Shown piece after piece: positions 60,014 through 64,000 of a stretch of 64,000 bases of DNA; the stretch's first letter is position 1; every line of letters begins with the position of its first letter. The DNA lies in contig CAZARU010000006.1 in assembly GCA_964487605.1 (NCBI GenBank), forward strand, positions 60,899 through 124,898, in the 5' to 3' direction. The notes under the pieces are model-generated. The model did no database searches and was not told the origin of the DNA. It saw only the letters and a list, made by a program, of their open reading frames with translations. This stretch comes from JAJDAH01 sp964487605 (GTDB taxonomy: Bacteria > Myxococcota_A > Polyangia > Polyangiales > Polyangiaceae). A program made the translations under genes and the position numbers.

Positions 60014-60380
60014 GGCTCGCCTGACCGAGGATCTCGACGTCTTCGTGGAGCCCACGGTGGACAACGCGGCGCGCGTGCTGCGTGCGCTGGAGCGCTTCGG
60101 GTTTGGTGGAATGATCGCGGACGCGGCGGAGCTCTCGACGCCGGATCGTGTCTTCATGCTCGGCGTCAAACCCTGGAGGATCGACATCCTCACCGGCATC
60201 GACGGCGTCACGTTCGCGGAGGCCTGGGCCACGCGCGTGCCGGCCGACTTCCACGGGATACGACTCGACGTGATCGGTCGCGACGAGCTGCTGGCGAACA
60301 AGCGCGCCTCTGGACGCAAGAAGGACCTCGTCGACGCCGCCCTGCTCGAAGAAGCGGAACGCGGCGACGGGGGAGGCTGA
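59910..60380 (+). CDS. AbiEii/DUF6036-like nucleotidyltransferase
   Basis: This 156-residue soluble protein has a nucleotidyltransferase fold. LIGAHALAFH replaces the GS motif, DLDVFV gives the two metal Asp (D41, D43) and RIDILTG the third (D92). The C-terminal NKRASGRKKDLVDA is typical of this family. Related proteins work as toxins in toxin-antitoxin or abortive-infection pairs, or with unknown targets. The upstream small gene overlaps its 5' end, so they are co-expressed. It converges with the IgGFc-binding-type lipoprotein. Confidence 0.8.
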   Translation: MATIHDDWKEFLLALQSENTRFLLIGAHALAFHVEARLTEDLDVFVEPTVDNAARVLRALERFGFGGMIADAAELSTPDRVFMLGVKPWRIDILTGIDGVTFAEAWATRVPADFHGIRLDVIGRDELLANKRASGRKKDLVDAALLEEAERGDGGG

Positions 60381-60452
60381 GGGCCTGCACCTGCGCGCCC
60401 TCCGCGTACGGTGCGCTCGGCCGATGGCCCCATCCGTGGGCGGGCGCCGGCG

Positions 60453-62327
60453 TCAGTGCGGGATCGGTGGGACCACGACCGTGGTGATCTGGGCCGCATT
60501 CCCGCCGGCCGGGTACGCGTAGGACGAGTACGCGTCGAGCCCCCACACGACCACGCCGAACGGTCCGTCGCTCGAAGCGCGCTGCCATCCGTTGGTGCAC
60601 GAGCCCGAGGCCGTCCCGGCGCGGAGCAGATCGACCACGGTCACCTCGAACCGCCCGTCGGTTCCGGCGGGCTGCCAGCCGCCGATGACGCCCAGGCAGT
60701 CGACCGTCACGTCTGCGAACCCCGACGGCGTCGCCACGCGGGTGATCGACAGGCTGGTCGTCGGATAGCTCGGATCGGTGAAGAAGACGTACCGGGAGAG
60801 AAACTGCGCTGGCGGGAGCACGACGACGAACTCCTCGTCGCCGAGGTTGGGCGCGACGCCGGGTGCTGTCGCGCCGGGACGGGTGCCGCCCGGGAGGTTG
60901 GCCGTGGTCATCGTCTGCGCGAGCGCGAAGGGGTGGGCGGTGTCCTGGCTACGGACGCGGAAGGGACCCGTCGCCCGAAAGTCCACCGCCTGTGCGAGGG
61001 CGAGCGCCGCCGGCGCACCGGCCACCGGCGGATCGAAGGTGAGCGCCGTGCCGTCCACCATGCCCACGACGCGGTACGCGATCGACTCCGGCAGAAGGTC
61101 GCTGCGGCGCGTGTCGTGAGGCGCGGCCACGTACTCGCTCGCGAGGGCGCTGACGGGGAAGATCTGCTGGTGCGTCCCCTCGCCGCCCGGCGCGGGCGCG
61201 GGCTGATCGCGGTAGAAGCGATTACCCGCGAACACCGCGACGGGCTCGGAGCTGTCCAGGATCGTGCCCGAGGCGTCGAGGGAGCCGGCAGGGAGCTGCC
61301 ACTGCGCGTACTCGCCCGCGTTCAACGTGAACGTCGCCGTGACACCGGCAGGGGCCGCGCCGAGCCCCGTCCCCGCCGGCAGGCTCACGCTGGGAAGGAC
61401 GTTCACGGTCGTCCCGTCCACGCGACCGAGGATCTGCATCCAGAGCGGTCCCGGTGCCGAGTGCGTGCCCGGTGGCGTCGCGATCACCACGTAGTTCGTT
61501 CCCCATACCGGAGTGGGCAGGAGCAGCTGCGCGCTGGGCACGTGACTCTCCGCTCCGCCATAGGGGACGATGTCGTAGGCGCTGATCGGCACGGTGGACG
61601 TGACGTGGAACGCCTGGGACCTCCCGGTGGCGTCGAGGAACGTGCTCGCCGCGACCGCCGGGGGCACCGGGCACGTCGCGTCGAGCATCAGCTCGCTGAA
61701 GACCGACCCCGGGTCGTTCGAGAGGAAGAGCACGGCGACTCCGTCCGGAGGCACTCCGCCGGCGGGCACCGCAGGCCACGCGCTCTCCGGCTGTCCTGCC
61801 ACGGGCATGCGACCGAACATCGTGACGTCCAGGCTGCTTCCGCCACGCGAGACGGTGAGCTTTGCCGGCTGTGGCCAGGTGTTCGCGACGAACATCGCGA
61901 AGCACGGCGGCCCGGAGAAGCCGGGGTACGTGCCGGGCGTGGGCACCCAGAAGTCGCAACCGAAGATCGCGCCGCTCGCCGCCGCCGCGTCGCACACCGG
62001 GATGCACTCGCCCTTGGAGCAGCCGAGGTCGTCCGCGCACGACTCCACCACGGTACCCGTCCCGTCGACGACGCTGCGCAGGTCCCCCGTGCATCCGAGG
62101 CTGCCGCCGTCGGCGCCTCCATCGAGCGAGATCCCCCCGCCCTTGGCGCCGCTACCGCTCGCGCCGCTCGATCCGCCAGCACCGCTCGACCCGCCGGTTC
62201 CCCCGACGGCGCCGGACCCACTCGTGCCACCGTTGCCGACCTGGTTCGACTTCGAAGCGGGAGGCGAGTCGGCGCACGCTGCGAGCGCACCCGAGAGGGC
62301 GAGCACAGGGAGGGCAACGAGCCGCAC
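60453..62327 (-). CDS. IgGFc-binding-type surface lipoprotein
   Basis: This 624-residue exported lipoprotein has the signal ALSGALAACADS, a Gly/Ser-rich linker to about residue 70 and a Cys-containing segment. The long C-terminal part belongs, by its motifs, to the IgGFc-binding-protein N-terminal domain family: IPVSALASEYVAA-like (FPVSALASEYVAA), PESIAYRVVGMVDGT and YVFFTDPSYPTTS. Myxobacteria carry many copies; the name does not imply IgG binding here. It is probably an extracellular binding or adhesion protein. The two halves of the domain are both present, so it is not truncated. Confidence 0.85.
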   Translation of the reverse strand: MRLVALPVLALSGALAACADSPPASKSNQVGNGGTSGSGAVGGTGGSSGAGGSSGASGSGAKGGGISLDGGADGGSLGCTGDLRSVVDGTGTVVESCADDLGCSKGECIPVCDAAAASGAIFGCDFWVPTPGTYPGFSGPPCFAMFVANTWPQPAKLTVSRGGSSLDVTMFGRMPVAGQPESAWPAVPAGGVPPDGVAVLFLSNDPGSVFSELMLDATCPVPPAVAASTFLDATGRSQAFHVTSTVPISAYDIVPYGGAESHVPSAQLLLPTPVWGTNYVVIATPPGTHSAPGPLWMQILGRVDGTTVNVLPSVSLPAGTGLGAAPAGVTATFTLNAGEYAQWQLPAGSLDASGTILDSSEPVAVFAGNRFYRDQPAPAPGGEGTHQQIFPVSALASEYVAAPHDTRRSDLLPESIAYRVVGMVDGTALTFDPPVAGAPAALALAQAVDFRATGPFRVRSQDTAHPFALAQTMTTANLPGGTRPGATAPGVAPNLGDEEFVVVLPPAQFLSRYVFFTDPSYPTTSLSITRVATPSGFADVTVDCLGVIGGWQPAGTDGRFEVTVVDLLRAGTASGSCTNGWQRASSDGPFGVVVWGLDAYSSYAYPAGGNAAQITTVVVPPIPH

Positions 62328-62499
62328 CAGGGGATTCTAGGGGGAGGCAAGGTGAAGTCCAACGTTCCGTGCGGTCACGCCGCCCACCGAGCGCGTCGAG
62401 TGCAAGACGCGGCGGAAGTCGCGCCGATCCATGTGGACCTGGCGCCCCGCGGTATCTCCGCGCGGCGCGCGCTGGCATACTCGACTCGAGGTGAGAACG

Positions 62500-63756
62500 A
62501 TGTGGGTGGACGGACGTCGAGGGGTGAGGGGAGCCGCGGGCGTTCGGGCCATGGCGATCGGCGCGTTGGTGGCGCTGGGCTGCACCGCGTGCGGCTCTTC
62601 CGACGGAGGCTCGTCCGACGACGGCGGGAGCGGGGGCGCCGTGAGTGCTGGCACCGGAGGCGGCGCGTCGTGCGTCGCGCCGGCGTGCGGCGGCTGTTCG
62701 AGCTGCCTCGACGCGTGCCTGTGCAGGACCGGCAAGCTCGACGACTGCATCGCGGCGTGTTCGACCACGTCGGCCGGTGGCGCGGGTGGCACGGCGGGCA
62801 GCGGCGGCGTCGGGGCCGGGGGTTCGAGCGGTGCGGGCATTGGTGGCGCGGGCGGCGCCGGTGGCGTCAGCGGCGCCAGCGGCGGGACGGCAGGCGATGG
62901 AGGTGGAGGAACCGGCGGCACGGGAGGCACGGGCGCGACCGGCGGCACCGGCGGGGCTGGCGGTTCAGGCGGCGCGGGCGCCGGTGGCAGCCTCGGAGCA
63001 CCCGGCGAGCCCGCGCTGCCCACCCCGACGTCGCCGTGCCCCGACTTCCGGGAAGGCACGGTGGCATTCAACGCGGCCGGCGTGAACCGCTCAGCGCTCG
63101 TCCACATGGACGCCGCGGCCGCGGCGTCCCTCGACGGCCCCGTGGTCTTCTACTGGTACGGAACGGGCGGGCAGCCGACGCAGGCCGTGTCCGGGCTGGG
63201 ACAGGCGGGGATCGACCGGATCAAGGCCGCAGGTGGCATCGTCGTCGCACCGTCGCACGTCAACGGAGGGACGTTCCCGTGGCTCCAGGGGCAGGAGCAG
63301 ACCTACGCCCTGGTGGACGAGGTGATCGCGTGCGCCGACGAGAAGCTGGGGATCGACGCGCGCCGCATCCATTCGCTCGGCTTCAGCGCGGGCGCCCTCT
63401 TCACCACGCAGCTCGGCTACGCCAGGTCGTCGTACCTCGCGAGCGTGGCGACGTACTCGGGAGGAGGAGCCGGCACGTTCGCGGATCCGTCCAACAAGTT
63501 CGCGGCGATGATCTTCCACGGAGGCCCCGGGGACATGGTCGTCATCAACTTTCAGAACACGAGCCAGGACTACTACGGCACGCTCACGTCCAATGGTCAC
63601 TTCGCGCTCATCTGCAACCACGGCGGTGGACACGTGATCCCCACCGCGGCCCGACCAGGCGTGATCGACTTCTTCTTCGAGCACCCGTTCGGGACCAGCC
63701 CGGAGCCCTGGGCCACGGTGTTTCCGCCGAGCGTGCCGAGCTACTGCCAGCGGTGA
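62500..63756 (+). CDS. exported alpha/beta-hydrolase (PHB depolymerase/feruloyl esterase-like)
   Basis: This 418-residue lipoprotein-like protein has the signal LVALGCTACGSS. A short Cys-rich part and a Gly-rich linker of about 100 residues follow. The C-terminal 250 residues are an alpha/beta-hydrolase domain with nucleophile motif LGFSAG, an oxyanion part near VVFYWYGTGG and a His late in CNHGGGHVIP. This resembles LpqC/PHB-depolymerase esterases. The ATG at 62500 has a perfect GAGGTGA upstream; a GTG at 62491 is the alternative. Polymer or aryl-ester hydrolysis is inferred. Confidence 0.85.
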   Translation: MWVDGRRGVRGAAGVRAMAIGALVALGCTACGSSDGGSSDDGGSGGAVSAGTGGGASCVAPACGGCSSCLDACLCRTGKLDDCIAACSTTSAGGAGGTAGSGGVGAGGSSGAGIGGAGGAGGVSGASGGTAGDGGGGTGGTGGTGATGGTGGAGGSGGAGAGGSLGAPGEPALPTPTSPCPDFREGTVAFNAAGVNRSALVHMDAAAAASLDGPVVFYWYGTGGQPTQAVSGLGQAGIDRIKAAGGIVVAPSHVNGGTFPWLQGQEQTYALVDEVIACADEKLGIDARRIHSLGFSAGALFTTQLGYARSSYLASVATYSGGGAGTFADPSNKFAAMIFHGGPGDMVVINFQNTSQDYYGTLTSNGHFALICNHGGGHVIPTAARPGVIDFFFEHPFGTSPEPWATVFPPSVPSYCQR

Positions 63757-63762
63757 CGGTTC

Positions 63763-64000
63763 CTACCCGAGCACGCCGTCCAGCGTCGCTTCCGTCAGCA
63801 CCCTCCGCGCCCAGCGCTCGATCTCCTCGGCCGTCGCGCCGCGAACCCGTCGCACCGCGCCCTCCGGCAGCTCCCCGAACCGCGCGACCAGTTGCCCGAG
63901 CAGCAACTCCACGGTGCCCTCGAGCCGACCCTTCTCGATGCCCTTCTCGATGCCCCTCTGGAATCCTTCCGCTCGCAAGATGTCGGCCCCGGTCATGAAT
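63763..64000 (-). CDS. C-terminal part of a DUF4351/Rpn-family protein (partial)
   Basis: The frame is open to the window edge, so only the last about 79 residues are seen. RGIEKGIEKGRLEG followed by LLLGQLVARFGELP and ERWARRVLTEATLDGVL match the DUF4351 tail of Rpn-type PD-(D/E)XK nuclease/transposase-related proteins. The nuclease domain would lie outside the window. It converges with the esterase gene (6-bp gap). Confidence 0.75.
   Translation of the reverse strand, partial: FMTGADILRAEGFQRGIEKGIEKGRLEGTVELLLGQLVARFGELPEGAVRRVRGATAEEIERWARRVLTEATLDGVLG

Noticed and set aside
1..64000. Prophage, integrative element or secondary-metabolite cluster
   Set aside because: No integrase, transposase (apart from a DUF4351 tail at the edge), phage structural, NRPS or PKS genes are present; base composition and codon use look uniform.

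Overview
The window is about 64 kb of very GC-rich DNA with near-saturated GC in third codon positions. It carries many Gly/Ser-rich lipoproteins with Cys-rich or MopE-type motifs, four eukaryote-like Ser/Thr kinase-fold proteins, an AgmX/PglI-type protein and an IgGFc-binding-type lipoprotein. Together these point to the Myxococcota, most likely the class Polyangia (relatives of Sorangium, Sandaracinus or Labilithrix); that placement is inference. A run of 10 Ns inside thiC shows this is a draft or metagenome scaffold. I see no RNA gene, prophage, insertion sequence or CRISPR array.

Layout. 0.1-3.1 kb: two surface lipoproteins (one ending in a Hint domain) and an SDR oxidoreductase. 3.3-6.1 kb: lysine/diaminopimelate genes dapA-dapB, convergent with lgt. 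6.2-9.3 kb: a membrane Ser/Thr kinase and a membrane-anchored FAH-family enzyme. 9.3-12.1 kb: a TPP riboswitch with a visible Shine-Dalgarno-sequestering hairpin, thiC, and convergent hslO. 12.3-16.1 kb: a very large Cys-rich repeat lipoprotein. 16.2-21.1 kb: glyS, a small His-Gly-Ser repeat peptide, and a beta-lactamase/NamZ fusion. 21.1-28.2 kb: an SDR, hemL and two kinases on the minus strand. 28.4-31 kb: glyA and a copper-monooxygenase-like lipoprotein. 31.1-33.7 kb: an AgmX/PglI-type protein behind an ECF-like promoter, and a small membrane protein. 33.7-36.6 kb: astB, a PhyH-type dioxygenase and a TetR regulator. 37-40.5 kb: a lipoprotein, an AlaX editing protein and an ABC1/UbiB kinase behind an operator-overlapped promoter. 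40.5-45.7 kb: a membrane protein, a thioredoxin-like lipoprotein, an ABC-F ATPase, a pseudokinase and pssA on the minus strand. 45.8-49 kb: a coiled-coil lipoprotein plus LysM pair and two hypotheticals. 49-53.1 kb: hemX-hemA-hemC-lpxK-like, tightly coupled. 53.1-56.3 kb: a lipoprotein, gcvPB and an NAD-type isocitrate dehydrogenase. 56.3-64 kb: a beta-helix lipoprotein, a polytopic membrane protein, a nucleotidyltransferase with its small partner, an IgGFc-binding-type lipoprotein, an esterase and the end of a DUF4351 gene.

How the genes work together. Tetrapyrrole synthesis is represented twice: hemX-hemA-hemC as an operon, hemL elsewhere. One-carbon and glycine metabolism (glyA, gcvPB, glyS) is scattered. 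Multi-subunit partners such as glyQ, gcvPA/T/H and the other ast genes are absent here. Several genes appear leaderless: a -10-like TAnnnT or TAGACN box ends 6-8 nt before the start codon and there is no Shine-Dalgarno sequence. The least explained items are the His-Gly-Ser repeat peptide at 18.4 kb, the overlapping nucleotidyltransferase pair at 59.8 kb, the kinase-fold protein lacking its catalytic Asp at 43.8 kb, and an LpxK-like protein with altered P-loop and catalytic motifs at 52.1 kb.
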